In this document: positions 16,065 through 24,524 of the stretch, piece after piece
Layout: every line of letters begins with the position of its first letter
How positions within the stretch are numbered: the stretch's first letter is position 1
Assembly (NCBI RefSeq): GCF_021532275.1
Contig: NZ_JACBOT010000023.1
Span: 124,001-188,000 of the forward strand
Reading direction: 5' to 3'
Length of the DNA: 64,000 bases
DNA from: Brevibacterium sp. UCMA 11754
Lineage (GTDB): Bacteria; Actinomycetota; Actinomycetes; Actinomycetales; Brevibacteriaceae
The notes under the pieces: model-generated
Told to the model about the DNA's origin: nothing
Databases searched by the model: none
The model's input: only the letters and a program-made list of their open reading frames with translations
Translations under genes and position numbers: made by a program

Positions 16065-16975
16065 GCATCGTCGTCGGCATCGCACCAGGACAGGACAACC
16101 GACCAGCAGTTGAGTTGGGAATCGTGCTCGCCCGGTCCTACGGGCACCGGCTCGTCGCAGCGGCCATCGATTCCGCCGCCTGGCCGATGAGCCCCGTGCT
16201 TTTCGAAAGCGAATACCAGAAGAAACTCCGCAGCGTCGCCGAGGCTGCCCTGGACGAGGTTCGGGTGCTCCTTCCCGATGACATTGAGTCCGAATGCCTC
16301 ATCCACAGTGCCCGTTCATCGCGACGTGGACTGCTTGAGATGTGCCAGAAGGAGAACGCCTTCCGCCTCGTCGTCGGCCCCGCGGACGATGGGAAGCCGG
16401 GGCGGATCGCGCTGGGGTCCGTCTCCACCGGACTGCTGCACAGTGCCGGCCTGCCGGTGGCACTGGCCCCGGTCGGATACCGGGCCGCACCGGGCGCTCG
16501 CCTGCGGAGGATCACTGCCGCATACAGCGGTTCGTCCACCTCGGCGGATCTCATCCTCGGGGCCGCAGTGGTCTCTGCCGAGTCTGGCGTCCCCTTCCGC
16601 ATCGCCTCGTTCGCTCCCCGATCGAGGGTGATCTCAGCGGCCGGCGTGGGACTCGACGTCGAATCCAGCGTCATCGACGAATGGGCCAACGTGATCCGGA
16701 GAGACACCGACGAGATACTGTGCTCGATCGATCATCTCCACATCAAACCCGGCGAGACCGACGTGGCCATCGGGACAGGACCCGACTGGGCCAGTGCGCT
16801 GACTGCAGTGGAGTGGGAAGATCCCGAAGCCATGATGCTCGGCTCCTCCGGTCTCGGTGCGATCAAGCGCGTATCGCTGGGCAGTCACGCCATGCGGATC
16901 CTGCAGCACTCCCCAGTGCCCATCGTCGTCGTCCCCCGGAGGGCAAAATCCGACTACACGGCAGCGGTCGTCTGA
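16061..16975 (+). CDS. universal stress protein, two tandem Usp domains
   Basis: 304 residues forming two Usp folds, about 1-145 and 150-300. Domain 1 ends with GSVSTGLLHSAGLPVALAPV, and domain 2 with GSSGLGAIKRVSLGSHAMRI followed by PVPIVVVP, the ATP-binding G-x9-G-S/T type motif. The ATG at 16061 overlaps the permease stop (ATGA), so the two are translated together. Permease-Usp pairs are common, and the Usp may sense nucleotide state to tune the permease. That role is inference. Confidence 0.87.
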   Translation: MSIVVGIAPGQDNRPAVELGIVLARSYGHRLVAAAIDSAAWPMSPVLFESEYQKKLRSVAEAALDEVRVLLPDDIESECLIHSARSSRRGLLEMCQKENAFRLVVGPADDGKPGRIALGSVSTGLLHSAGLPVALAPVGYRAAPGARLRRITAAYSGSSTSADLILGAAVVSAESGVPFRIASFAPRSRVISAAGVGLDVESSVIDEWANVIRRDTDEILCSIDHLHIKPGETDVAIGTGPDWASALTAVEWEDPEAMMLGSSGLGAIKRVSLGSHAMRILQHSPVPIVVVPRRAKSDYTAAVV

Positions 16976-17023
16976 CGGTCGGGGAGTAGTGCGCCCTCTG
17001 TCTGCGCACCGATATTGAGTGGT

Positions 17024-17067
17024 CTGAGTCAGGATAGACCGGTTGCAACCTATCTATCCTGACTCAG
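17024..17067. repeat. perfect 15-base inverted repeat with a palindromic centre
   Basis: CTGAGTCAGGATAGA (17024-17038) is matched exactly by its complement TCTATCCTGACTCAG (17053-17067). The 14-base loop contains GGTTGCAACC (17041-17050), itself a 10-base palindrome. It lies 50 bases after the Usp gene. It could be a terminator hairpin without U-tract, or a binding site for a large dimeric or tetrameric regulator. Confidence 0.75.
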
Positions 17068-17197
17068 GCTGTATGTGTTTGGCGCGTGGAGCGCCTGGCC
17101 CGAGGCGTGTACATCAGCGACAAAGAATCCGTCCAATACTTGAACGATTCCAACTTAGGATGCGAGACGTCGCTACCGTGGTTCCACAGGTTTACAT
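17053..17197 (+). pseudogene. possible decayed HTH-protein fragment (AbiEi-like wording)
   Basis: One forward frame downstream of the inverted repeat reads VERLARGVYISDKESVQYL and stops at about 17197. The RLxRGVY pattern resembles the end of the winged-helix part of AbiEi-type antitoxins. There is no start or ribosome site, and the piece is short, so this is only a suggestion of gene debris. Confidence 0.2.
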
Positions 17198-17255
17198 AGC
17201 GCGTCCGTCCAACGACGGCCGGATGCGGGAGCCTGGCGAACAAGGAAGGAACCGT

Positions 17256-18107
17256 ATGGAATTGCTGCGTTTGGGCCCCATCGGCCACGAGATCCCGGTA
17301 GTGCGTGACGACGACGTCCACTACGATCTGCGCCCCCTGACCACCGACATTAACCCAGAGTTCTTCGCCGAGGACGGCATCGGCAGGGTGCGCACCGCAC
17401 TGGACGAAGGCAGCCTCGAACCCCTCGATGGAGCGGAGGGCCTGCGCATCGGAGCGCCCGTCGCTCGCCCCTCGGCAGTGGTGTGCGTGGGTATGAATTA
17501 CGCGGCGCATGCTCGAGAGGCTGGGGCGGAGCCGCCGGAGGCGCCCGTCGTCTTCTTCAAGATGCCATCGACGATTGCCGGCCCCTACGACCGACTTGAG
17601 CTGCCGCCCTACGCCACGAAGGCCGACTGGGAGGTCGAGTTGGGACTGGTCATCGGCACCCGGGCGTTCAGGGTCGCCTCGGCTGAGGAAGCATATTCGC
17701 ACGTGGCCGGCTATGTGCTGGCCAACGACCTGTCCGAACGCAGGTTCCAGATCGAGGAATCCGGCGGCCAGTGGTCGAAGGGGAAGAACCTTCCCGGCTT
17801 CACTCCACTGGGTCCCTGGATCAGGCCCGCCGCCGAGGTGGACCCCGGGTCCCTGCAGCTGCGCAGCTGGGTCAATGGCGAGGTTCGTCAGGATTCGTCG
17901 ACGAGCGACCTGATCTTCGACGTCGGGCAGATCATCTATCAGCTCAGCCAGACGATGCCCTTCGAGCCCGGAGACGTGATCCTGACCGGCACACCTCAGG
18001 GCGTGGCGATGTCGGGGAAGTTCCCGTTCTTGACCGATGGCGATGTCGTTGAGATGGAGATCGACGGCCTCGGTCGCCACCGCCAGGCGGTGGCCGTCAC
18101 GCAGTGA
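17256..18107 (+). CDS. fumarylacetoacetate hydrolase (FAH) family protein
   Basis: 283 residues. The FAH core is clear: CVGMNYAAHAREAG, then FFKMPSTIAGPYD, the metal-binding ADWEVELGLVIG, YVLANDLSERRFQ, KGKNLPGFTPLGPW and the terminal PGDVILTGTPQGV. FAH-fold enzymes cleave or decarboxylate beta-diketo or oxo acids with Mg2+ in the cytosol; members include hydrolases of aromatic ring-fission products and oxaloacetate decarboxylases, so the substrate is open. ATG 17256 follows AAGGAAGGA. It stands alone, ending at a strong terminator. Confidence 0.9.
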   Translation: MELLRLGPIGHEIPVVRDDDVHYDLRPLTTDINPEFFAEDGIGRVRTALDEGSLEPLDGAEGLRIGAPVARPSAVVCVGMNYAAHAREAGAEPPEAPVVFFKMPSTIAGPYDRLELPPYATKADWEVELGLVIGTRAFRVASAEEAYSHVAGYVLANDLSERRFQIEESGGQWSKGKNLPGFTPLGPWIRPAAEVDPGSLQLRSWVNGEVRQDSSTSDLIFDVGQIIYQLSQTMPFEPGDVILTGTPQGVAMSGKFPFLTDGDVVEMEIDGLGRHRQAVAVTQ

Positions 18108-18126
18108 CGACAGCCTAGAAGCATGA

Positions 18127-18166
18127 AAGAGGGGCGGCACTCCCGATCGGGAGTACCGCCCCTCTT
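18127..18166. terminator. bidirectional terminator between FAH and Gly/Gln-rich genes
   Basis: The 40-base sequence folds on itself almost completely: each 20-base half (AAGAGGGGCGGCACTCCCGA and its partner) pairs with a single C-A mismatch. It ends 20 bases after the FAH stop and serves the convergent gene ending at 18192. Confidence 0.9.
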
Positions 18167-18191
18167 CAGTTACTGCGTAAAGCTGTGGGGA

Positions 18192-18686
18192 TCAGCGCTG
18201 CTGGTCGAAGCCGCCCTGTTCCTGGCCGCCTTCGTTTCCGCCACCGAAGCCGCCCTGCTGCTGGCCACCCTGCTCGTTGTCGCCGCCGAAGCCGCCACCC
18301 TGCTGGCCGCCGCCACCCTGGTTGCCTTCGTTGCCGCCGAAGCCGCCCTGTTCCTGGCCACCGGACTGCTGTCCGCCCTGGCCGCCTTCGTTGCCGCCGC
18401 CGAAGCCGCCGGACTGCTGGCCTCCCTGGGACTGGCCGCTCTGCTCGTTGCCGCCGCCGAAGCCGCCCTGCTCGGACTGCTGTCCGCCCTGGCCGCCTTC
18501 GCTGCGCTCGTTGTCGCCGCCGCCGAAGCCGCCCTGGTCGCCACCCTGCTGCTGGTTACCCTGCTGCTGGCCGCCGCCGAAGCCGCCGCCCTGCTGCTCC
18601 TGGTCGCCGCCGCCGAAGCCGCCGCCCTGCTGCTCCTGGTCGCCGCCGCCGAAGTTCTCGTTGTCCTGTCCAAAGTTTTCCGACAT
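18192..18686 (-). CDS. Gly/Gln-rich low-complexity protein of unknown function
   Basis: 164 residues, about half glycine and a fifth glutamine, with Asn, Glu and regularly spaced Phe. It is built from degenerate units such as GGGFGGGDQEQQ and GGFGGGNE. No signal peptide, membrane segment, cysteine or known domain can be seen. The ATG at 18686 is preceded by AAGGAGCT with proper spacing and the gene ends at a clean terminator, so it looks genuinely expressed. The opposite strand gives an Ala-rich open frame that is only a by-product of the codons. Its composition resembles disordered, self-associating sequences; any role is unknown. Confidence 0.75.
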   Translation of the reverse strand: MSENFGQDNENFGGGDQEQQGGGFGGGDQEQQGGGFGGGQQQGNQQQGGDQGGFGGGDNERSEGGQGGQQSEQGGFGGGNEQSGQSQGGQQSGGFGGGNEGGQGGQQSGGQEQGGFGGNEGNQGGGGQQGGGFGGDNEQGGQQQGGFGGGNEGGQEQGGFDQQR

Positions 18687-19110
18687 GTTTAGCTCCTTGG
18701 TTGGTGGCATACGGCCGCGTCTTGCGGCTTGGTTGCCAGTCTTAAACATCAACAGTCCTGCCACAAGGGGGAACAAGGGAAATTGCGTGAAATTGGCTCA
18801 AGTCTCAGAGGCTGTTCATTTCCCGCCGATCTTCACAGGAAGCTCGGAGATAACCGTCGCGGTGAATGACGTTTCAACAAGATAGGGTCATCGATTCCAC
18901 CTCCCGTCAGTCCTCCCGTCACTACTCCCCGTCAGTGGATGGACGCTGGATTCGTCGACCCGAGGGCGTCCTGAATTTCGAAATGTCGCTGTTGATCTTG
19001 CTGACCTGGCACCATTGCAGAAAGACAGAAACCGGAACAGACCGGTACGGCATCGACCGGCGCAGTCCGGTAGACAGATCCGAGCCCGATCGACGAACAG
19101 GAGCATCGAC
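18687..19110. other. 424-base divergent intergenic region
   Basis: It contains the promoters of the Gly/Gln-rich gene (minus) and the CoA-transferase (plus), but no gene. I note three CCCGTCA copies around 18902-18934 and, close to the CoA-transferase start, four evenly spaced CCGG elements (about 19030-19072, including ACCGGTACGGCATCGACCGG). The latter could be an operator array. Confidence 0.5.
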
Positions 19111-20358
19111 ATGACAGCACGTCGTCTTCCACTCAGCGGTGTGCGAGTCCTCGAACTCGGCAACTACATCGCGGCACCCACCACCGGGCGCATGCTTGCC
19201 GACTTCGGTGCAGAGGTCATCAAGATCGAGCGCCCCGGCACGGGTGACGAGCTCCGCAACTGGCGCCTCAAGCAGGGCACCACCTCAATGCTCTACCGGA
19301 CCATCAACCGCAACAAGAAGTCCGTCGTCCTCGACCTTCGCTCAGAGGAAGGCAGGGCCTCGGCTCTCGAGCTCGTGCGTCGCAGCGACATCGTGCTGGA
19401 GAACTTCCGCCCCGGAACCATCGAGAAGTGGGGTCTCGGACCCGATGTCCTCGAAGAAGCCAACCCCGACATCATCCTCGTGCGCATCTCCGCCTTCGGC
19501 CAGACCGGGCCCATGTCCGAGCGTCCCGGATTCGCCGCCGTCGCCGAAGGCTATTCCGGATTCCGCGAACTCGTCGGCGACCCCGACCGGCCGCCGGTGC
19601 GCGTGGGCATCTCGATCGGCGACTCCATCGCCGGTATGCAGGCCGCATTCGGTGCGGTGATGATGCTCTTCGATCGACAGCGCCAGAAGATCGCCGGTGC
19701 CGCCGAGGCTGTTACCGGCTCCGATCACAGCTTCGAAGGCAGGGCGTCCCTGGCCGATCGCACCGTCGACGTCGCACTGAACGAAGCCATGTTCTCCGTC
19801 ATGGAATCCCTCGTCCCCGACTACTCCGCATTCGGTGAGACGCGCACTCGCACCGGCGGCCGGATGGAGGGCATCGCCCCGTCGAACGGCTACCTCTGCG
19901 CCGGCGGAAAATCCGTGGTCATCGCCGGCAACGGCGACGGAATCTACAAGCGACTCATGGAGGCCGTTGACCGTCCGGACCTGGGCGAGGATCCCGATCT
20001 GCAGACCAACGCCGGTCGCTGGGATCGGCGTGAGGAACTCGACGAAGCCATCGGCGCCTGGTGTGCGAAGCGCGATGTCACCGAGGTTGTCGACAGTTTG
20101 GAGACCGCCGGAGTTCCCGCCGGGCCGATCTACACCGCAGAGGATCTTGTGGCCGACGAGCAGCTCGCCGCACGCGGCATGATCCAACATCTCGATGTCT
20201 CGACCGGTGAAGAGACGCTGCCCGACGTGGCCTTCCCGGGAATCACCCCGGTCATCGGCGGCTCCTCGATCCCGATCGACCACCTCGGCCCGGACCTGGG
20301 TGAGCACACCGACGAGGTGCTCGAGCAGCTCGGCGGACAGCTGCCCGAGCGCGACTGA
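19111..20358 (+). CDS. CaiB/BaiF (class III) CoA-transferase
   Basis: 415 residues. It opens with LSGVRVLELGNYIAAPTTGR and LADFGAEVIKIERPGTGD, the standard class III start. The catalytic Asp that forms the acyl anhydride is Asp171 in GISIGDSIAGMQAAFG. NFRPGTIEKWGL is also typical. It would move CoA from a donor such as succinyl-CoA to a carboxylic acid in the cytosol. ATG 19111 follows AGGAG. It precedes the lyase gene by 263 bases and may have its own promoter. Confidence 0.92.
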   Translation: MTARRLPLSGVRVLELGNYIAAPTTGRMLADFGAEVIKIERPGTGDELRNWRLKQGTTSMLYRTINRNKKSVVLDLRSEEGRASALELVRRSDIVLENFRPGTIEKWGLGPDVLEEANPDIILVRISAFGQTGPMSERPGFAAVAEGYSGFRELVGDPDRPPVRVGISIGDSIAGMQAAFGAVMMLFDRQRQKIAGAAEAVTGSDHSFEGRASLADRTVDVALNEAMFSVMESLVPDYSAFGETRTRTGGRMEGIAPSNGYLCAGGKSVVIAGNGDGIYKRLMEAVDRPDLGEDPDLQTNAGRWDRREELDEAIGAWCAKRDVTEVVDSLETAGVPAGPIYTAEDLVADEQLAARGMIQHLDVSTGEETLPDVAFPGITPVIGGSSIPIDHLGPDLGEHTDEVLEQLGGQLPERD

Positions 20359-20431
20359 ACAAACACGACAGCATTGGGCGGCGCCTCAAGCCGGAACCGA
20401 GCACCCACGTCCGAACTGTCGAGATCCTTCG

Positions 20432-20446
20432 TCCCATTTAATGGGA
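20432..20446. promoter_or_regulatory. 15-base palindrome TCCCATT-T-AATGGGA, candidate operator
   Basis: A perfect palindrome lies directly upstream of a possible promoter (TTGTCT 20451-20456, TCATAT 20475-20480, 18-base spacing) that would drive the lyase-CoA-transferase-Tct-IclR genes. Its length and symmetry would suit the IclR regulator encoded at 26036. Confidence 0.45.
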
Positions 20447-20621
20447 GTGATTGTCTTCACTTCTTTGCCGCTTCTCATATAGCGAGCATTTCGCGTCCGC
20501 GCTCACCGCAGGGATGTGGGGAACGGCTATGTTGGGTGCAGACGGCAACACGCAAAGGAGCGTGGTGCCGCTCTCGTCCCGGTCTCCGGGAATGAGGCAG
20601 ATCAATGAAGGAGCTCTCACC

Positions 20622-21542
20622 ATGGTTCGGCCAACATCGGTCACGATTCTCGACACCACGCTGCGTGACGGTCTGCAGATCGAAGACGCCATCGTGCCCA
20701 CCGACGCCAAGGTCGCTCTGGGCCAGCAGCTCATCGCCGCGGGGCTGAAGGAGATCGAGGTCGGATCGTTCGTCAATCCGAAGAAGGTCCCGCAGATGGC
20801 CGACACCGGCGAGGTCCTGCAGCGCCTCCAGCCGTATGAGGCCGAGGGCATCGACTTCTTCACCCTGGTGTTCAACCTCAAGGGCGCCCAACGCGCCGTC
20901 GACGCCGGAGCGAAGAACATCAAGCTCGTCCTCTCCGCCTCCGAGGGCCATTCCCAGGCGAACTCCGATGCCCCGATCGCCCAGGCCACGCAGCGTCTCC
21001 TCGAGGCCGCGACCTTCGCCCGTGACAACGGTGTGCGCTTCGACATCACCACCGCGGTCAGCTTCATCTGCCCCTTCGACGGCATCACCGACGCCGGCCA
21101 CCTCGTCGAGGTTCTGCGTCCCTTCGTCGAAGCCGGGGCACACGGCATCGGGGTCGCCGACACGATCGGAAACGCCAACCCATCGTTGGTGTCCAGGAAC
21201 ACCTCGGCGGTCTTGGAGGCCTTCCCGGACAGACCGGTGAGCCTGCATCTGCACGACACGTACAACTTCGGAATGGCCAATGTCATCGCGGCCCTCGACC
21301 TGGGAATCTCGAATTTCGATGCGGCCATGGGCGGCCTGGGCGGCTGTCCCTTTGCCCCGGGTGCGGCCGGCAACATCGGCACCGACGACCTTGTTCACCT
21401 CCTGCACCGTGAAGGCGTGGCCACCGGAGTCGACGTTGACGCTCTCTCGGCAGTCAGGGAACCGCTGACGGCAGCGGTCGGCCACGAGCTGACGTCGAGT
21501 CTGTCTGCGATCCCCGCTGTTCCGGCGGCCTACCATGCTTGA
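20622..21542 (+). CDS. hydroxymethylglutaryl-CoA lyase family enzyme
   Basis: 306 residues, a TIM-barrel of the HMG-CoA-lyase/LeuA-like family. Visible are ILDTTLRDGLQ with the catalytic Arg15-Asp16, the metal ligands in HLHDTYNFG, and the lyase signature GGLGGCPFAPGAAGN with its reactive Cys. HMG-CoA lyases split 3-hydroxy-3-methylglutaryl-CoA into acetyl-CoA and acetoacetate; relatives cleave similar tertiary hydroxyacyl-CoAs. ATG 20622 has AAGGAG eight bases upstream. Its last eight bases overlap the next CoA-transferase, so the acid is probably activated and cleaved by adjacent gene products. Confidence 0.9.
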   Translation: MVRPTSVTILDTTLRDGLQIEDAIVPTDAKVALGQQLIAAGLKEIEVGSFVNPKKVPQMADTGEVLQRLQPYEAEGIDFFTLVFNLKGAQRAVDAGAKNIKLVLSASEGHSQANSDAPIAQATQRLLEAATFARDNGVRFDITTAVSFICPFDGITDAGHLVEVLRPFVEAGAHGIGVADTIGNANPSLVSRNTSAVLEAFPDRPVSLHLHDTYNFGMANVIAALDLGISNFDAAMGGLGGCPFAPGAAGNIGTDDLVHLLHREGVATGVDVDALSAVREPLTAAVGHELTSSLSAIPAVPAAYHA

Positions 21543-22788
21543 GCAGGGCGAATCCTCGACCGTGGGCGCGGAGGAACTGCCGCTGGCGGGCATCCGCGTC
21601 ATCGAGTTCTCCCATATGGTCATGGGTCCCAGCTGCGGGATGATCCTCGCCGATCTGGGCGCCGAGGTGATCAAGGTCGAACCGCGCGGCGCCGGGGACA
21701 AGACCCGTTACCTGCCCGGCTCGGGGTCCGGGCTGTTCCCCGCCTTCAACCGCAACAAGCAGTCCGTCCAGCTCGACATCGCCGAGGCGGCCGACCGTGA
21801 CGTCGCTCTGTCCCTCATCGATTCCGCCGATGTTCTCCTCGAGAACTTTCGGGTCGGGAAGATGGAATACATGGGCTACGGCTACGAGGAACTCGCCAAG
21901 CGCAATCCGCGCCTCATCTACTGCTCGCTCAAGGGGTTCCTGGCCGGACCCTACGGCCAGCGCACCGCCCTCGACGAGGTTGTGCAGATGCTCGGCGGCC
22001 TTGCCTATATGACCGGCCCGCCCGGACAGCCGCTGCGCGCCGGAGCCAGCGTCAACGACATCATGGGCGGAATGTTCGGGGTCATCGGCGTGCTCTCGGC
22101 ACTGCGCGTGCGTGAACGCACAGGCGAGGGACAGGTCATCAACTCCGCCCTGTTCGAGAACAACGCCTTCCTCGTCGGCACACACATGGCCCAGGCTCAA
22201 CTCAGCGGGGAACCGCTGCGTCCGATGCCCACTCGTCGAGCCACCTGGGCCGTCTACGACATCTTCCGCGACAGGCACGATGACCAGATCTTCGTCGCAG
22301 CCGTCAGCGATGGTCAATGGCATGACCTCTGCGACGAGTTCGACCTGACACAGCTGGCCGGTGATCAGGACCTCGAGACGAACCAGGGACGCGTCGATCA
22401 ACGCGATCGCATCCACCGCGAGCTGCAGGCAGCCTTGTCCCAGCTCGACCTCGCTCAGATCGAGGAGAAGTGCACCCGGCGCGGACTGCCGGTCGCCCCG
22501 GTGAATACCCCCGCCGACCTCACCACCGACGCCCACCTCGTCGCCTCCGGGGCTCTGGCCAGCACCGGCCTGCCCAGCGGAGACCAAGTCGATGTTCCCC
22601 TGCTGCCGCTGACCTTCGGCGGTCGGCGATTGGGGCTGCGCAGCGATGTGCCCACACCCGGTGAGCACAACACCCGCTACCGGGATGGTCCAGCCGAAGC
22701 CTCGGCGCGGGAGGCCGGCCTCGAGTCGGATCCGAGAGTCGAACCCGTCGACGCCGATGTCGGCGAATCGAAGACACAGTCTCAGTAA
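21535..22788 (+). CDS. CaiB/BaiF (class III) CoA-transferase, second copy
   Basis: 417 residues, with IRVIEFSHMVMGPSCGMIL, LADLGAEVIKVEPRGAGD and the catalytic Asp175 in AGASVNDIMGGMFG. It differs clearly from the copy at 19111, so it is not a recent duplicate. The start lies inside the end of the lyase gene (8-base overlap), which implies translational coupling and probably a shared substrate. An acid brought in by the TctCBA system encoded next is the obvious candidate. Confidence 0.92.
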   Translation: MLEQGESSTVGAEELPLAGIRVIEFSHMVMGPSCGMILADLGAEVIKVEPRGAGDKTRYLPGSGSGLFPAFNRNKQSVQLDIAEAADRDVALSLIDSADVLLENFRVGKMEYMGYGYEELAKRNPRLIYCSLKGFLAGPYGQRTALDEVVQMLGGLAYMTGPPGQPLRAGASVNDIMGGMFGVIGVLSALRVRERTGEGQVINSALFENNAFLVGTHMAQAQLSGEPLRPMPTRRATWAVYDIFRDRHDDQIFVAAVSDGQWHDLCDEFDLTQLAGDQDLETNQGRVDQRDRIHRELQAALSQLDLAQIEEKCTRRGLPVAPVNTPADLTTDAHLVASGALASTGLPSGDQVDVPLLPLTFGGRRLGLRSDVPTPGEHNTRYRDGPAEASAREAGLESDPRVEPVDADVGESKTQSQ

Positions 22789-22854
22789 CACCCCGGGACC
22801 ACCGGCACAGACAATCCACAACAGCAGATATCAGTTGCATTCGAAGGAGAAGCA

Positions 22855-23916
22855 ATGCGGTCAACGGCGATCACAGGACAAGGACGGGCCACCTCGGCGA
22901 GTCGGAAGAATCGGGCGGTGAAGCCCGCACTCACAGTCGGTGCGGTGCTTGCCTCACTGGCACTCGTCGCCACGGGGTGCGGTAACAAGGCACAGGCGCC
23001 GGGGGAGGGCAGCGACTACCCGAAGGGCCCGGTCACGGTCAACGTCCCATCTGAACCCGGCTCCGGGTGGGACACCACCGCGCGTGCCCTGGTGGAAGCT
23101 CTGCAGAAGGAGAAGATCGTCTCCTCACCGCTGCCGGTCCAGAACAAGCCCGGCGGTACGGGCTGCATGTGGATGACATCGATGATGCAGCAGGAGAAGG
23201 GCAAGGACGACCAGATCGCGATCACCTCGCTGGCCAGCCAGACGATGAAGGCTCGCGGACTCTGCGAATTCGGCCCTGCGGACACCACCCTCATCGCCAC
23301 CATGTACGTTGAGGACTTCATGGTCGTCTCCCCGGACAAGGGTGACATCAAATCGGTCGAGGACCTGGTCAAGGCGCTGAAGAAGGACCCACAGAAGGTC
23401 ACTGTGGCCGCATCCGGCGATGACACGCTGCCGTTCGCACTGTTCGCCAAGGAAGCCGGAGTCGACCCGGCCGATATCAACTTCGTCAACTACGAAGGCG
23501 GCGGCGAGCAGACCACCGCCATGCTCAATGGTGATGCGAAGGTCGCCGTCGCCGGGCTGAGCGAGTTCCGCTCCGTGCTGGAATCCGGTGACATCAAACC
23601 ACTTGTGACCTTCGCAAAGGAGCCGCTGCAGGCCCCATACGACTCGGTTCCCACGGCTGCGGATTCCGGTTACGACGTGACCCTTGGCAACTGGCGCGGA
23701 GTCTACGGCCCGGCCGACATGCCACAGGAAGCCGTCGACTACTGGGCCAAGATGCTTGAAGAGGTCAGCGAGACGAAGACCTGGAAGGACACCTTGGACA
23801 AGAACCAGTGGGCGCCCGAATTCCTCACCGGCGAGGAAGCCAAGAAGTATGCCGAAGACACAGCCGCCACCGTTGAGGAGGGCGTCAAAGAGACCGATCT
23901 GGGCAACAGCAAATGA
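22855..23916 (+). CDS. tctC: tripartite tricarboxylate transporter substrate-binding protein (TctC type), lipoprotein
   Basis: 353 residues. A basic N-terminus and hydrophobic stretch end in the lipobox LVATGC with Cys42. The mature part starts with the family pattern PVTVNVPSEPGSGWDTTARA, then PVQNKPGGTGC, as in Bordetella-type BugT/TctC proteins that capture carboxylates outside the membrane. ATG 22855 follows GAAGGAGA. It overlaps tctB by four bases. Confidence 0.9.
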   Translation: MRSTAITGQGRATSASRKNRAVKPALTVGAVLASLALVATGCGNKAQAPGEGSDYPKGPVTVNVPSEPGSGWDTTARALVEALQKEKIVSSPLPVQNKPGGTGCMWMTSMMQQEKGKDDQIAITSLASQTMKARGLCEFGPADTTLIATMYVEDFMVVSPDKGDIKSVEDLVKALKKDPQKVTVAASGDDTLPFALFAKEAGVDPADINFVNYEGGGEQTTAMLNGDAKVAVAGLSEFRSVLESGDIKPLVTFAKEPLQAPYDSVPTAADSGYDVTLGNWRGVYGPADMPQEAVDYWAKMLEEVSETKTWKDTLDKNQWAPEFLTGEEAKKYAEDTAATVEEGVKETDLGNSK

Positions 23917-24515
23917 GCACGCTGACTCCGGCACTGAGGGGTGATGTCATCACCGGCATCGCCGTCACGCTCGTGGGCGCGGTCTACTACACTGCGACCT
24001 TCTGGATCCAGGGCACGAAGAACATCGTCACGCCGGCGACCTTCCCCGCGATCGTGGGCATCGCGCTCATCGTGCTCGGCCTCTTCCTTCTCGGACAGGC
24101 TCTGTACCGGAGTCGGAAGCTCGCCGAGGTGGTCCCAGCTGGGGCCGCCTCGGCTGGCAGTGCCTCGGTCAGCGGCGGGGCCGCCTCTGCTGGCATCGCC
24201 AACGGCGAGGCCAGCACTGACGCGTCCGAGGGGGTGGTGGACGTCGAGCCTGAGGGCATCGTCATCGATGCTCCCGATGAACCGAAGTCGAAGCAGGTCG
24301 TGCTGCAGTTCGCGCTCTTCTTCATCTACCTCGGAATCCTCATCCCGGTCGGCTTCCTGCTCGCCACGGCGGCCTTCCTGATGACGATGACCAGCATCTA
24401 TGCCCCGCACCGATGGGTACGCAACCTCATCTTCTCGGTACTCTTCGCCGTCATCATCTACGTCGCATTCGTCTACGGGCTGGGCGTGTACCTGCCCGTC
24501 GGAATCCTGGGATAG
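23913..24515 (+). CDS. tctB: tripartite tricarboxylate transporter small membrane subunit (TctB type)
   Basis: 200 residues with four predicted membrane segments in two pairs (about 8-27 and 38-58, then 130-165 and 172-195). Between the pairs lies an unusual Ala/Gly/Ser-rich then acidic loop of about 50 residues, longer and lower in complexity than in most TctB proteins. Weak primary conservation is normal for this subunit; identity rests mainly on its place between tctC and tctA. Confidence 0.85.
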   Translation: MSTLTPALRGDVITGIAVTLVGAVYYTATFWIQGTKNIVTPATFPAIVGIALIVLGLFLLGQALYRSRKLAEVVPAGAASAGSASVSGGAASAGIANGEASTDASEGVVDVEPEGIVIDAPDEPKSKQVVLQFALFFIYLGILIPVGFLLATAAFLMTMTSIYAPHRWVRNLIFSVLFAVIIYVAFVYGLGVYLPVGILG

Positions 24516-24524
24516 GGGGCGGGC

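Noticed and set aside
14712..16085. 457-codon minus-strand frame opposite the amino-acid permease
   Set aside because: Its Asp/Gly/His-rich composition is the usual shadow of hydrophobic codons; there is no domain or start signal.
17043..17255. Upstream extension of the FAH gene
   Set aside because: The in-frame extension is Arg/Pro-rich, starts inside the inverted repeat, and ATG 17256 has a strong ribosome site.
18123..18692. Long forward frame rich in Ala and Leu opposite the Gly/Gln-rich gene
   Set aside because: It is the mirror of GGC/CAG-type codons on the other strand, has no ribosome site and begins within a terminator hairpin.
20475..21701. Long minus-strand frame across the lyase gene
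   Set aside because: Opposite a gene with intact catalytic motifs and a clear ribosome site; no protein character.
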